64,000 nt of DNA from RGIG995 sp045543655. Its GTDB lineage: Bacteria; Bacillota; Clostridia; Oscillospirales; UBA644. Of the stretch, positions 8,568-18,300 are shown one piece after another. Where the stretch lies: positions 9,428-73,427 of the forward strand of contig JAZPXN010000035.1 in NCBI GenBank assembly GCA_045543655.1. The letters are read 5' to 3'. Made by a program: the position numbers and the translations under genes. A model generated the notes under the pieces. The model saw only the letters and a list, made by a program, of their open reading frames with translations, ran no database searches and was not told the origin of the DNA. Numbering within the stretch: the stretch's first letter is position 1; every line of letters begins with the position of its first letter.

Positions 8568-9980
8568 ATGCGCAAATTCGATACCAAAGTTCAACATTTA
8601 AAATACAAAGTTCTGAGAGAGGTTTCCCGGCAGGCCTGGAACGGAACTCTGCTGGAAAATCTGCTGGATATTCCCAAAACCATCGCCCCCGGACGGGAGC
8701 CCACCGTCCGCTGCTGCGTTTATAAAGAGCGCGCCATTCTCGAAGAACGGGTCAAGCTGGCCATGGGCGGCGAAAAAGAGAACGATCACGTCATCGAGGT
8801 CATCGATATCGCCTGCGACGAATGCCCCGTGGGCGGCTACGAGGTGACCAACGCCTGTCGGGGATGCCTTGCCCATCGGTGCGAGGACGTCTGCCGGAAG
8901 GGCGCCATCACCTTCGACCATAATCACGTAGCCCATATCGACAAAAGCAAGTGCGTGGAATGCGGCCTTTGCGCGAAGGTCTGCCCCTTCACCGCCATCG
9001 TTCACCGGAAGCGGCCCTGCCAGTCGGCCTGCAAGATCAAGGCCATTTCCATGAACGAGCACAAGGCCGCCGCCATCGATCAATCCAAATGCACCGCCTG
9101 CGGTGCTTGCGTATATCAATGCCCCTTCGGCGCCATCAGCGACCGCTCCCAGATTCTGAAGGTGGTCGATCTGCTGAAAAATAAGCCCGGAAGGGTCTGT
9201 GCCATCGTGGCGCCCTCCATTGCAAGTCAGTTCCGATATGCGGAGCCGGGGCAGGTGATCTCCGGGCTGAAAAAACTGGGCTTCGACCGGGTGGTGGAGG
9301 CGGCGCTCGGCGCGGACATGGTGGCGTGGAAGGAATCGCAGGAATTGGCAGAAAAGGGCTTCGTCACCTCCTCCTGCTGTCCCGCCTTCGTGTCCTACGT
9401 GGAGACCGCCTTCCCGGAATTAAAAGAAAATATCTCCCACAATCTTTCCCCCATGGCCACCATCGCAAAGCACCTGAAGGAAAAGGATCCGACCCTCCGC
9501 AACGTCTTCATCGGCCCCTGTACCGCAAAGAAGGCAGAGATCCGGCGCCCGGAGGTCAAGCCCTGGGTGGATGCGGTTTTGACCTTTGAAGAGCTGCAGG
9601 CGCTCTTCGACAGCCGGGAGATCGAGATCACGGAGCTGCCCGAAAGCCCCCTGGACACGGCCTCCTATTTCGGCCGCATCTTTGCCCGGTCGGGCGGCGT
9701 GGCCGACGCGGTAGCCCAGGCGCTGAAGGAGCAGAAGATCGATTTCACCGTCAAGCCCATGGTCTGCGACGGCATCGAGGCCTGCCGGACGGCCCTTCTG
9801 AAAAAATCCAAAAACGCCCTGGACGCCAACTTTATCGAGGGGATGGCCTGCTCCGGTGGATGCATCGGCGGGGCGGGGTGTCTGACCCACGGCGACCGCA
9901 ACCACCTGCGCATCGACGCCTACGGCGAAGAGGCCCACGCCAAAACCATCGCCGAAGCCCTGAACGACTTGGAGGAGTAA
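8568..9980 (+). CDS. Monomeric [FeFe] hydrogenase
   Basis: The N-terminal half carries ferredoxin-like clusters (CVECGLCAKVCPF, CTACGACVYQCPFG). The catalytic half has the three H-cluster signatures: TSSCCPAF (L1), GPCTAKKAE (L2) and EGMACSGGCIGGAG (L3). An additional cysteine-rich stretch, CDECPVGGYEVTNACRGC, precedes the ferredoxin motifs. The layout and the L1/L2 variants resemble the group B monomeric hydrogenases of fermentative Clostridia, which release H2 at the expense of reduced ferredoxin. The length is 470 residues. It follows the AraC-type regulator by 19 bp with its own AAGGAAG site and is probably cotranscribed with it. Confidence 0.92.
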   Translation: MRKFDTKVQHLKYKVLREVSRQAWNGTLLENLLDIPKTIAPGREPTVRCCVYKERAILEERVKLAMGGEKENDHVIEVIDIACDECPVGGYEVTNACRGCLAHRCEDVCRKGAITFDHNHVAHIDKSKCVECGLCAKVCPFTAIVHRKRPCQSACKIKAISMNEHKAAAIDQSKCTACGACVYQCPFGAISDRSQILKVVDLLKNKPGRVCAIVAPSIASQFRYAEPGQVISGLKKLGFDRVVEAALGADMVAWKESQELAEKGFVTSSCCPAFVSYVETAFPELKENISHNLSPMATIAKHLKEKDPTLRNVFIGPCTAKKAEIRRPEVKPWVDAVLTFEELQALFDSREIEITELPESPLDTASYFGRIFARSGGVADAVAQALKEQKIDFTVKPMVCDGIEACRTALLKKSKNALDANFIEGMACSGGCIGGAGCLTHGDRNHLRIDAYGEEAHAKTIAEALNDLEE

Positions 9981-10006
9981 GACGGGAGATGGGGAAATAA
10001 AACGGC

Positions 10007-10055
10007 GTTCTTTCCTTTCACGAGAAAGGAAAGAACCAAAGGAAAGCGGCGGCGG
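10007..10055 (+). repeat. Dispersed hairpin element, copy 1
   Basis: A perfect 13-bp stem (10007-10019 and 10024-10036) with loop ACGA is followed by the tail CAAAGGAAAGCGGCGGCGG. The same architecture, with a different but self-complementary stem, occurs at 42821-42878 and 43596-43649. It lies 27 bp after the hydrogenase stop and may help end transcription, although no U-run follows. Confidence 0.65.
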
Positions 10056-10097
10056 ACGAATTTCATTCGACCGGAAGATTACGAAAAACGTTCTGCT

Positions 10098-10130
10098 AAA
10101 AAACGGAGCCGGCTCAGATGAGCCGGCTCC
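10098..10130 (-). terminator. Terminator after the six-hairpin glycosidase-like gene
   Basis: On the minus strand a GGAGCCGGCT stem (arms 10121-10130 and 10105-10114) is followed by a run of U (complement of 10098-10103). It lies about 50 bp past the stop at 10181. Confidence 0.82.
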
Positions 10131-10180
10131 CGATCTTTAAGATCATGTTCAGTTTACGGAGATAACGGTTCGTCCGTCGG

Positions 10181-12091
10181 TTATTTCACGTCGATGACGG
10201 TTTCCTTGCCGATCTCGCATTGGGCGATCAGCGCACCGTCCTTGTAGATCTTGCAAGCGTGTCCCCGCTCCATTTCCAGGCAGATGCGGTGGCCGCCCAG
10301 ATGCCAGCCGTCGAATTTCAGATGAGTCAACTGGCCGGGCAGGGTGGGAGTGACGGAATATTTGCCGTCGCCCAAAGGCCACAGCTTGAACAGCCCTTCG
10401 GGAATAATACGGCAGAACAGGGCGCTCTCTCCGCTCAACTGCCGCCGCCCTCCTTCGGGATAGGCCTCCACGGCGTAGGGAACCCGTTCGCCCAAAAGGC
10501 GGGTATGGATATATTGCTTAAAGGAATCCCAGGCAGGATTCACCCGGTCGGCAAGGAAAGACCCCTTGAAGCCGAAAAGGGTGGAGCGATCCCAGACCGT
10601 ATCGTTCTTATTTTCCTCGCCCCGCTCGCAGGTCAGCATCCCGTGCTTCGTCCACAGATAGGGAGAGAACAGAGCGTTGAGGGTATCCTCCTTCCGGTCG
10701 AAGATCCGCATACACAGCGGCAGACAGATCCAGGAGCGGAGGGTATCGTGCCCCTTGGTGTAGCGATAGGTCTGAAATCCGTGCATATCCTCTCCGAAAT
10801 AGGTCTCAATGGCGTCCCGCAGGCTTCCGGCCCAGGCGCGGTATTGGGCGGCAAGGTCGGGTTCTCCCAGCTGGTCGGCCAGATTGGCGATCAGAAGATA
10901 ACCGCCGTAAGCAAGGCAGGAGGTGGAGAGATTGGCGTAATTGTCGGTGGGGAAGCGGCCTTCCAATTCATCGGAATCGGAGCAGATCACCCCTTCGGGC
11001 GCAGTCTTGCGGTGGCAGAATTCGGCGCACCATTTCAGGGCGGGCCAGAGGCGCTGAACGTATTCCTCGTTGCCGCAGACCAGCGCGAAGAAGGTGCCGC
11101 CGAAAAGATACATCGCCCCGTCCCCCCGGTCGCCGGCGCCTTCCCAGATATCCAGCCCCTCAGCGATGACCGACGAAGGGATGGGGGTATAGGAATCGCT
11201 CATAAAGGGCATATAATGACCGTAAGCGTTCATGGAGGCGTTCAGGTCCACCTTATCGCCGGTCTGGGCGAACCAGGGGCCTGCGTATTCCACCTGATCG
11301 TTGCACCAGGAGGCGGCGAAGAAATTCGTTCCGCCGGGGGCGTGAATATCCCCGGTGATGGTGCGGAAAATATTTTCCCCCGCCCGCAGACAGGCAAAGC
11401 GGAACATGGTATCCAGCTCTTTATCGTCGGTGGTGAGCGTAACGGCGTTCATCAGCTCACGGCAGCGGCGGCGACGGCGAGCCTTTTCCTTTTCACCGTC
11501 CACGATCACCCGTGGCTCGTTGGCCTTCCGGGCGGTGCAGCAAAGATCGAAGGTCAGGGCTTCTCCGGGCAGAAGGATTTCGTCCACGCCGTCGTGGAGA
11601 ACCTCCATCTGGTACATCCCCTTCGTGCCCCGCACCTCCGCGTCGAGAAGAACCTCGGGGGTGGACAGAGTCAATTGCACGGGACGGTCGGTAATATTTC
11701 TGACCGTCGTCCGTTCCACGGCGGCAAGGGCCAGCTCAGCGGGGAAAAATTCCCGGATGATCTCGTAATCCGGCGTTCTGGTCTTGGCGGTCAGAATGCC
11801 GTCGATGGTATAGGACACCGCCCGTTCCGGCTCGGCCCGGCCGTCGGCCAGAAGGACGGGGAAATTTTTCTCGTCGTATTGCTTCCGAAGAGAGGCGCTG
11901 GTATTATTGGGAATCAAGCGCAGCGTGGGGAATACGCAATAGCGCCGCAGAACCGCAGTCCCACCCTCGGCGACCCCGTAGGTAATCTGGTCGGAGGTAA
12001 AAAATCCGGCCATTTCCAGTTCGTCGGTGTGAACCTGCCCCTTACGGACGGTCCAGCGAATACCGTTTTTGCAAAGCTTGAAATAATCCAT
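10181..12091 (-). CDS. Six-hairpin (alpha/alpha)6 glycosidase-like protein
   Basis: The 636-residue protein has an N-terminal beta-rich part (about 1-210) and a C-terminal helical part with the look of an (alpha/alpha)6-barrel glycosidase: FFAASWCNDQVEYAGPWFA, SDELEGRFPTDNYANLSTS and WDRSTLFGFKGSFLADRVNPAWDSF. A short beta-domain closes it. This is the fold of GH78, GH95 and GH127-like enzymes, but I cannot assign a numbered family or substrate. No signal peptide is present. It lies 14 bp downstream of the acyl-CoA synthetase gene and shares its promoter, an odd pairing of lipid and carbohydrate functions. GGAG lies 10 bp before the ATG. Confidence 0.7.
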   Translation of the reverse strand: MDYFKLCKNGIRWTVRKGQVHTDELEMAGFFTSDQITYGVAEGGTAVLRRYCVFPTLRLIPNNTSASLRKQYDEKNFPVLLADGRAEPERAVSYTIDGILTAKTRTPDYEIIREFFPAELALAAVERTTVRNITDRPVQLTLSTPEVLLDAEVRGTKGMYQMEVLHDGVDEILLPGEALTFDLCCTARKANEPRVIVDGEKEKARRRRRCRELMNAVTLTTDDKELDTMFRFACLRAGENIFRTITGDIHAPGGTNFFAASWCNDQVEYAGPWFAQTGDKVDLNASMNAYGHYMPFMSDSYTPIPSSVIAEGLDIWEGAGDRGDGAMYLFGGTFFALVCGNEEYVQRLWPALKWCAEFCHRKTAPEGVICSDSDELEGRFPTDNYANLSTSCLAYGGYLLIANLADQLGEPDLAAQYRAWAGSLRDAIETYFGEDMHGFQTYRYTKGHDTLRSWICLPLCMRIFDRKEDTLNALFSPYLWTKHGMLTCERGEENKNDTVWDRSTLFGFKGSFLADRVNPAWDSFKQYIHTRLLGERVPYAVEAYPEGGRRQLSGESALFCRIIPEGLFKLWPLGDGKYSVTPTLPGQLTHLKFDGWHLGGHRICLEMERGHACKIYKDGALIAQCEIGKETVIDVK

Positions 12092-12105
12092 AATCTATAC
12101 TCCAA

Positions 12106-13812
12106 TCACGAAGATTTTTGTTTTTCTTCTTCCTCCAGCACCCGGTAGGCCACCTTTCCCACCAGAGTTTTGGGCAATTCCCGCCGGAATTCGATCTGCC
12201 GGGGCAGAGCGTAGCGGGCAACGTATTTGCGGCACCGGGCAAGGATCTTTTCCTTGGTTTCTTCGCTTTCGGGCACGCCCGGCTTCAGCACCACGAAGGC
12301 CTTCACCGCCCGGATGCGCACCGGATCGTCCACGCCGATCACGCAGGAAATCTGCACTTCCTCCATAGAATCGAGAACGTTTTCGATCTGCGAAGGATAA
12401 ACGTTGTGTCCGTTGGTAACGATCATCCGCTTGATGCGCTGACGGAAATAGACGAAGCCGTCCTCGTCCATCATCCCAAGATCCCCCGTATGGACCCAAC
12501 GCAGACCGTCGGCGTGAACCTGCAGAGCGTCCGCAGTCTCCCCGGGACGGTTGAGATAACCAAGCATCACCGTGGGCCCGGCAATACAGATCTCCCCTTC
12601 TTCTCCGTACGGGACCTCCTCCCGGGTGCCGGGGCGGACGATCTTATAATAGGTATCGGGGAAGGGGATGCCGATAGAGCCCTCCCGGTAGGCGTCGATG
12701 GGCGTGAGGCAGGAGGCGGTGACGCACTCGGTCGTACCGTACCCCTCCCGGATGGGGACCGTCGATCCGTGGGCCTTCAGAAAGGCGTCAAAGCGCTTTT
12801 TCAGCCCCACGGAAAGGGAATCCCCGCCGCTGAAAACCCCCTTCAGGCAAGAAAGATCGGCGTTTTCCATGGAATCTTCCCGGAGCAGGGCCTCGTAAAG
12901 AGAAGGGACTCCGGCAACAAAATTACATTTCTTCTTTCGCAGTAATTTCCCGTAGCTCTTCACCGTAAAACGGGGAACGAGAATGCACCGACCACCGTGA
13001 AAAAGCATGGAATGAATAGAAACGCCGAGACCAAAGCCGTGAAAAACCGGCATAACGGCCAGCATTTTGTCCCCCGGCCGAAACATGGGATTGGCGGCGA
13101 TGACCTGCTGGGCTAAGGCGTTGAAGTTCCCGTTGGACAGAAGGATCCCCTTGGTGGTCCCGGTGGTGCCGCCGCTGTAAAGAATTACGGCGGGATCCTC
13201 CGACCGACCGGAGGGAAGATTTGGTTCCGAAAGAGCGCTCTTCCAAAAATCCTTCCAAAGTAAAACCGGAAGATTTTTCGGTATTTCCGGGATTTTTCGT
13301 CCTTCCGTCAGAGCGTATCCGATCCCGGTCAGAAGAGGCATCGCATCGGCTACCGAGGTAACGATCAAGGTCTGCAGAGGCGTATTTTCCCGGACGGCGG
13401 CAAATTTTCCGCAGAATTGATCCAGCGTCACCGCCACCCGGCTTTCCCCTTCGTTGAGATAAAATTCGATTTCCTTTTCCCCGGAAAGGGGGTGCACCAT
13501 ATTGGACACGGCGCCCAACGCGTTGACGGCGTAAAACAGCACTACCGCCTGCGGGCAATTGGGAAGACAGAGCGTCACCCGATCTCCCGGACGAACGCCT
13601 GCGGCGGACAACCCTCCGGCGCAACGGAGCACGTCCCGGCAAAAATCCCCGTAAGAGGTGGACTTGCCCATAAAATCATAGGCAACAAAATCCTTATATT
13701 TCTCTCCAGCCCTTCGGACTCCCTCCCACATCGTGCCGGAAAAATAATCCAGCCGGGCCGGGATCGGTCCGAAGGAAGCGAGCCATGGAGCTTTTGGGGG
13801 GGTCGGTGCCAT
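12106..13812 (-). CDS. Acyl-CoA synthetase / AMP-dependent ligase
   Basis: The 568-residue protein has the adenylate-forming enzyme motifs in order: A3 P-loop YSGGTTGTTKG, A5 (GYGTTECV), A7 HTGDLGMM, A8 (RIKRMIVTNGHNVYPSQIE) and A10 LPKTLVGK with the catalytic lysine. The overall order resembles fatty-acid or aryl-acid CoA ligases (FadD-like). It activates a carboxylic acid with ATP and CoA in the cytoplasm; the acid is unknown. It has its own promoter (13868-13896), divergent from the pyr operon, and is followed after 14 bp by the glycosidase-like gene. Confidence 0.88.
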   Translation of the reverse strand: MAPTPPKAPWLASFGPIPARLDYFSGTMWEGVRRAGEKYKDFVAYDFMGKSTSYGDFCRDVLRCAGGLSAAGVRPGDRVTLCLPNCPQAVVLFYAVNALGAVSNMVHPLSGEKEIEFYLNEGESRVAVTLDQFCGKFAAVRENTPLQTLIVTSVADAMPLLTGIGYALTEGRKIPEIPKNLPVLLWKDFWKSALSEPNLPSGRSEDPAVILYSGGTTGTTKGILLSNGNFNALAQQVIAANPMFRPGDKMLAVMPVFHGFGLGVSIHSMLFHGGRCILVPRFTVKSYGKLLRKKKCNFVAGVPSLYEALLREDSMENADLSCLKGVFSGGDSLSVGLKKRFDAFLKAHGSTVPIREGYGTTECVTASCLTPIDAYREGSIGIPFPDTYYKIVRPGTREEVPYGEEGEICIAGPTVMLGYLNRPGETADALQVHADGLRWVHTGDLGMMDEDGFVYFRQRIKRMIVTNGHNVYPSQIENVLDSMEEVQISCVIGVDDPVRIRAVKAFVVLKPGVPESEETKEKILARCRKYVARYALPRQIEFRRELPKTLVGKVAYRVLEEEEKQKSS

Positions 13813-13867
13813 ACGCAGGTCCTTTCGACAAAAAAATACTGCTCAATTTCAATCGTTTTCTATTCAA

Positions 13868-13896
13868 AGTATAGCTTTTTTTCCAGTACCTGTCAA
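13868..13896 (-). promoter_or_regulatory. Sigma-A promoter of the acyl-CoA synthetase operon
   Basis: On the minus strand TTGACA (13891-13896) and TATACT (13868-13873) are separated by 17 bp, about 55 nt upstream of the start at 13812. Confidence 0.82.
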
Positions 13897-13966
13897 GACA
13901 ATTCACATTTTTTTAAAGAATTATGCGGAGCAGGCGTTGATGTCAAAAAAAGTTTGTAGTTTTCTC

Positions 13967-13995
13967 TTGACATCGCGGAAACGATGTGATATAAT
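13967..13995 (+). promoter_or_regulatory. Consensus sigma-A promoter of the pyrimidine operon
   Basis: TTGACA (13967-13972) and TATAAT (13990-13995) are both perfect, with a 17-bp spacer. Transcription should begin near 14002, giving a leader of about 130 nt before pyrC. Confidence 0.88.
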
Positions 13996-14001
13996 ATATA
14001 A

Positions 14002-14130
14002 AGTAATTTAATAGGACAATCTTTAAGACGATACGAGAGATCGGCAAGATCGGTTCCCCCATCCGGACGGTGCAAAACTACCGTCGTTCTGTTCTGCCGT
14101 CCTCGGGCAGAATTTTTTTTATACGGAGGG
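14002..14130 (+). promoter_or_regulatory. pyr leader with attenuator-like terminator
   Basis: The leader contains a hairpin with arms GACGGT (14066-14071) and ACCGTC (14080-14085). It is followed by a classical terminator: TTCTGCC (14092-14098) pairs with GGCAGAA (14106-14112) and eight T follow (14113-14120), just before the GGAGGG site of pyrC at 14125-14130. Upstream, around 14033-14055, the segment ACGAGAGATCGGCAAGATCGG loosely resembles the GAGAG core of PyrR-binding loops. This layout implies premature termination controlled by pyrimidine supply; PyrR itself is not in the window. The terminator is clear, the regulator is inferred. Confidence 0.65.
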
Positions 14131-14134
14131 CCTT

Positions 14135-15340
14135 ATGGCACAGGAAAAACCTACCCGCAACCTGAATATGCAGTACCTTCCGAAGACTCCTTCGGATCGG
14201 ATGATCCGTTCCCTTCTTTCTTCCGTTGCCGACGATTCAAAAGAATATACGCTTCTTCCCGGCTTTTGCGACGTGCACGTTCATTTTCGCGAGCCGGGTT
14301 TTTGCTGCAAGGAAGATATCGCCTCCGGCTCGGCGGCCGCGGCAAAGGGCGGATATACCGCCGTCTGCACCATGCCGAACCTGGATCCGGTGCCCGATTC
14401 TCCGGAGCATCTGAAGGTCCAGACCGACGCCGTTGAGGCAAAGGCGAAGATCGCCGTCTATCCCTACGGCGCTATCACCGTAGGCGAGCAGGGAAAAACG
14501 ATGGCGGATCTGGAGGGAATGGCAGAAAACGTCGTCGCCTTTTCCGACGACGGGAGAGGCGTGCAGAGCGACGAAATGATGGCCGACGCGATGAAAAGAG
14601 CCAAGGCTCTGGGGAAAATCATCGCCGCCCATACGGAGGTGGACGCCCTGAAGGGAGGCTGCATCCATCAGGGAGAATACGCAAAAGCCCACGGGCACAC
14701 CGGGATTCCCTCCGCCTGCGAATATCTGCAGATCCAACGGGATCTTGAGCTGGTGAAAAAGATCGGTTGCGCCTACCACGTCTGCCACGTATCGGCAAAG
14801 GAAAGCGTGGAAATGATACGGCAGGCAAAAAAAGCCGGACTGGACGTCACCTGTGAAACGGCACCCCATTATCTGATTTTCGACGATTCCCATCTCCGGG
14901 AGGACGGCAAATGGAAGATGAATCCCCCCTTGCGGGCCGCCGCCGACCGGGAAGCGCTGATCGAAGGAATCCTGGACGGAACCGTGGTTATGATCGCCAC
15001 CGACCACGCCCCCCATACGGCGGAAGAAAAAAGCCGGGGGCTGGAGAAAAGCCTGTTCGGCATCGTGGGGCTGGAAACCGCCTTCCCCGCAACGTATACC
15101 CATTTCGTCCGGACGGGAATTATGACCATGGAAAAGCTGCTGGAGCTGATGGTCTACGCTCCCCGCAAGCGCTTCGGCATTCCTTTGGGAGACGAGGATT
15201 TCTCCCTGTGGGATCTCAATGCGAAATATACCGTCGATCCCTCCACCTTCGCCACCCGGGGACGGGCAACGCCCTTCGAAGGCGCGGAGCTGTACGCAAA
15301 GCACGTCGCCACGGTATTCGGCGGCAAGGAACTCAAGTAA
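14135..15340 (+). CDS. pyrC: Dihydroorotase
   Basis: The 401-residue protein is a type I amidohydrolase. DVHVHFREPGF holds the first metal histidines (HxH), KGGYTAVCTMPN follows, and TDHAPHT carries the catalytic aspartate near residue 290. It closes carbamoyl-aspartate to dihydroorotate, step three of de novo UMP synthesis. The GGAGGG site 4 bp upstream of the ATG lies directly after the leader terminator, so pyrC is the first structural gene of the operon. Confidence 0.95.
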   Translation: MAQEKPTRNLNMQYLPKTPSDRMIRSLLSSVADDSKEYTLLPGFCDVHVHFREPGFCCKEDIASGSAAAAKGGYTAVCTMPNLDPVPDSPEHLKVQTDAVEAKAKIAVYPYGAITVGEQGKTMADLEGMAENVVAFSDDGRGVQSDEMMADAMKRAKALGKIIAAHTEVDALKGGCIHQGEYAKAHGHTGIPSACEYLQIQRDLELVKKIGCAYHVCHVSAKESVEMIRQAKKAGLDVTCETAPHYLIFDDSHLREDGKWKMNPPLRAAADREALIEGILDGTVVMIATDHAPHTAEEKSRGLEKSLFGIVGLETAFPATYTHFVRTGIMTMEKLLELMVYAPRKRFGIPLGDEDFSLWDLNAKYTVDPSTFATRGRATPFEGAELYAKHVATVFGGKELK

Positions 15341-15377
15341 TTTTTTAACGATTGAATATATTAAGGAGGCCACGAAA

Positions 15378-18300
15378 ATGCCCAAAAGAACAGATATCAA
15401 AAAGATCCTCATCATTGGCTCCGGTCCCATCGTCATCGGCCAGGCTGCCGAATTCGACTACGCCGGAACCCAAGCCTGCCTCGCCCTGAAGGAAGAAGGC
15501 TACGAGGTCGTTCTCTGCAACTCCAACCCCGCTACCATCATGACCGATACCTCCATTGCGGACAAGGTCTATATGGAGCCCCTGACCCTGGAATATATCG
15601 CCAAAATCATCCGCTACGAGCGCCCCGACGCCATCGTCCCCGGCATCGGAGGACAGACCGGACTGAACCTGGCCATGCAGCTGGAGCGCAAGGGCATTCT
15701 GAAGGAATGTCAGGTGGAGCTTCTGGGCACCTCCAGCAAATCCATCGAGCGGGCCGAGGACCGGGAGCTGTTCAAGGAGCTTTGCCAGTCCATTAACGAG
15801 CCGGTCATTCCCTCGGAGATCACCTACGATATTGAACAGGCCAAGGCCGCGGCAGCCCGCATCGGATATCCCGTGGTTCTGCGCCCCGCCTTTACGCTGG
15901 GCGGCACCGGCGGCGGCTTTGCTTACAGTGAGGAAGAGCTGGTCGAGGTCGGTCTCAACGCCTTCAAGCTCTCTCCCGTGCATCAGGTTCTGATCGAAAA
16001 GTCGGTCAAGGGCTACAAGGAAATCGAATTCGAGGTCATGCGGGACTCCAACGATCACGCCATCACCATCTGCGGCATGGAGAATATCGACCCCGTGGGC
16101 GTGCATACCGGGGACTCTCTGGTGGTCGCCCCCATCATGACCCTGAGCGAGCACGACCAGAAGATGCTCAACGATTCCGCCATCAAGATCATCAAGGAAC
16201 TGAAGATCGAAGGGGGATGCAACGTTCAGTTTGCCCTGAACCCCCATTCCTCCGAATACTATCTCATTGAAGTCAATCCCCGGGTCTCCCGGTCCTCCGC
16301 TCTGGCCTCCAAGGCCTCCGGCTATCCCATTGCCCGGGTCACCGCAAAAATTGCCGTAGGCATGGCGCTGGAGGATATCAAGATCGCCAACACCAACGCC
16401 GCCTTCGAGCCTCAGCTGGATTACGTCATCGCAAAGCTTCCCCGCTTCCCCTTCGACAAATTCACCTCGGCCACCAACAAGCTGGGCACCCAGATGAAGG
16501 CCACCGGGGAAGTCATGGGCATCGGCGCCAACCTGGAGGAATGTCTGCTGAAGGGCATCCGCTCTCTGGAGATCGGCGCCAACCATATTTATCTTTCCAA
16601 GTTTGACAACATGTCCGTGGACGAGCTTCTGGACTATATCAAGGAATTCCGCTCCGACAACATCTTCGCCATCGCAGAGCTGTTCTATCACGGCGTTTCG
16701 GTGGAGAAGATCCACGAGATCACTCAGATTACCGAATTCTTCCTGGAAGCCATCAAACGCATCGTGGACATGGAAGAGACCCTGAAAAAGAACGTCAAGG
16801 ATCTCGATACTCTGAAGTCCGCCAAGAAGATGGGCTTCGGGGACAAATACATTGCCCGGATGTGGAACTGCACCGAGCTGGACGTTTACAACTTCCGGAA
16901 GGAAAACAACGTATTCCCCGTCTTCCGCATGGTGGACACCTGCCATACGGGGGCGTATATCCCCTACTTCTACTCTTCTTACACCGGCGAAAACGCCTCG
17001 GTCATCACCGATAAGAAGAAGATCGTCGTTCTCGGCGCCGGCCCCATCCGCATCGGCCAGGGGGTGGAATTCGACTATTCCACCGTTCACGCCGTGACCA
17101 CCATCAAGAATTCCGGCTACGAAGCCATTATCATCAACAATAACCCCGAAACGGTCTCCACCGACTATACCACCGCCGATAAGCTGTATTTCGAGCCCCT
17201 GACTCCCGAAGACGTGATGAACATCATCGAATTCGAAAAGCCCGAAGGGGTGGTGGCTTCTCTGGGCGGACAGACCGCCATCAATCTGGCACAGCCCCTC
17301 ACCGACCGGGGCGTGAAGATCATTGGCACCGACTGCGCGGCCATCGACCGGGCGGAAGACCGTAACGCCTTCGAAAATCTGCTCAACGAGTTGAATATTC
17401 CCCGGGCCAAGGGACAGGCCGTCACCAATATGGAGGACGGTCTGAAGGCGGCGGCGGAGATCGGATATCCCGTCCTCGTCCGTCCCTCCTTCGTCCTCGG
17501 CGGACGGGCCATGCAGATCGTGGCCAACGAGGAGCAGCTGAAGCACTATCTGAAGACCGCCGTTGAAATCGACGAGGACAAGCCCGTGCTGGTGGACAAA
17601 TACATTTCCGGCCGGGAGGTTGAGGTCGACGCCATCTGCGACGGACGGAACGTCTTCGTTCCCGGGATCATGGAACTGGTGGAGCGCACCGGCGTTCACT
17701 CCGGGGACTCCATCTCGGTCTATCCCTCCTTCTCGGTTTCCGACAAGGTCAAGGGCACCATCCTGCAGTACGCCAAGCAGCTGGGCCTCGGCATCGGCAT
17801 CGTGGGGCTTTACAACATCCAGTTTATCGTGGACAAGGAAGACAACGTTTATATCATCGAGGTCAATCCCCGCTCCTCCCGGACCGTCCCCTTCCTCTCC
17901 AAGGCTACCGGATATTCTCTGGCCGACATTGCCACCGAAGTCATTCTGGGCAAATCTCTGAAGGAGCAGGGCATCTTCGACATCTATCCCGACGAAAAGA
18001 AGCGCTGGTACGTAAAAGCACCGGTCTTCTCCTTCAATAAGATCCGGGGCTTGGACGCTTACCTCTCTCCCGAAATGAAATCCACCGGGGAAGCCATCGG
18101 ATACGACGACAAGATGAACGGCGCCTGCTACAAGGCTCTCCAGGCCGCCGGAATGCACCTGCAGAATTACGGCACCGTCTTTGCCACCATCGCCGACGTG
18201 GATAAGGAGGAGGCTCTGCCCCTCATCCGCCGGTTCTATAACCTGGGCTTCAACATCCAGGCCACCGAGGGCACCGCGAAGTATCTGAAAGAAAACGGCA

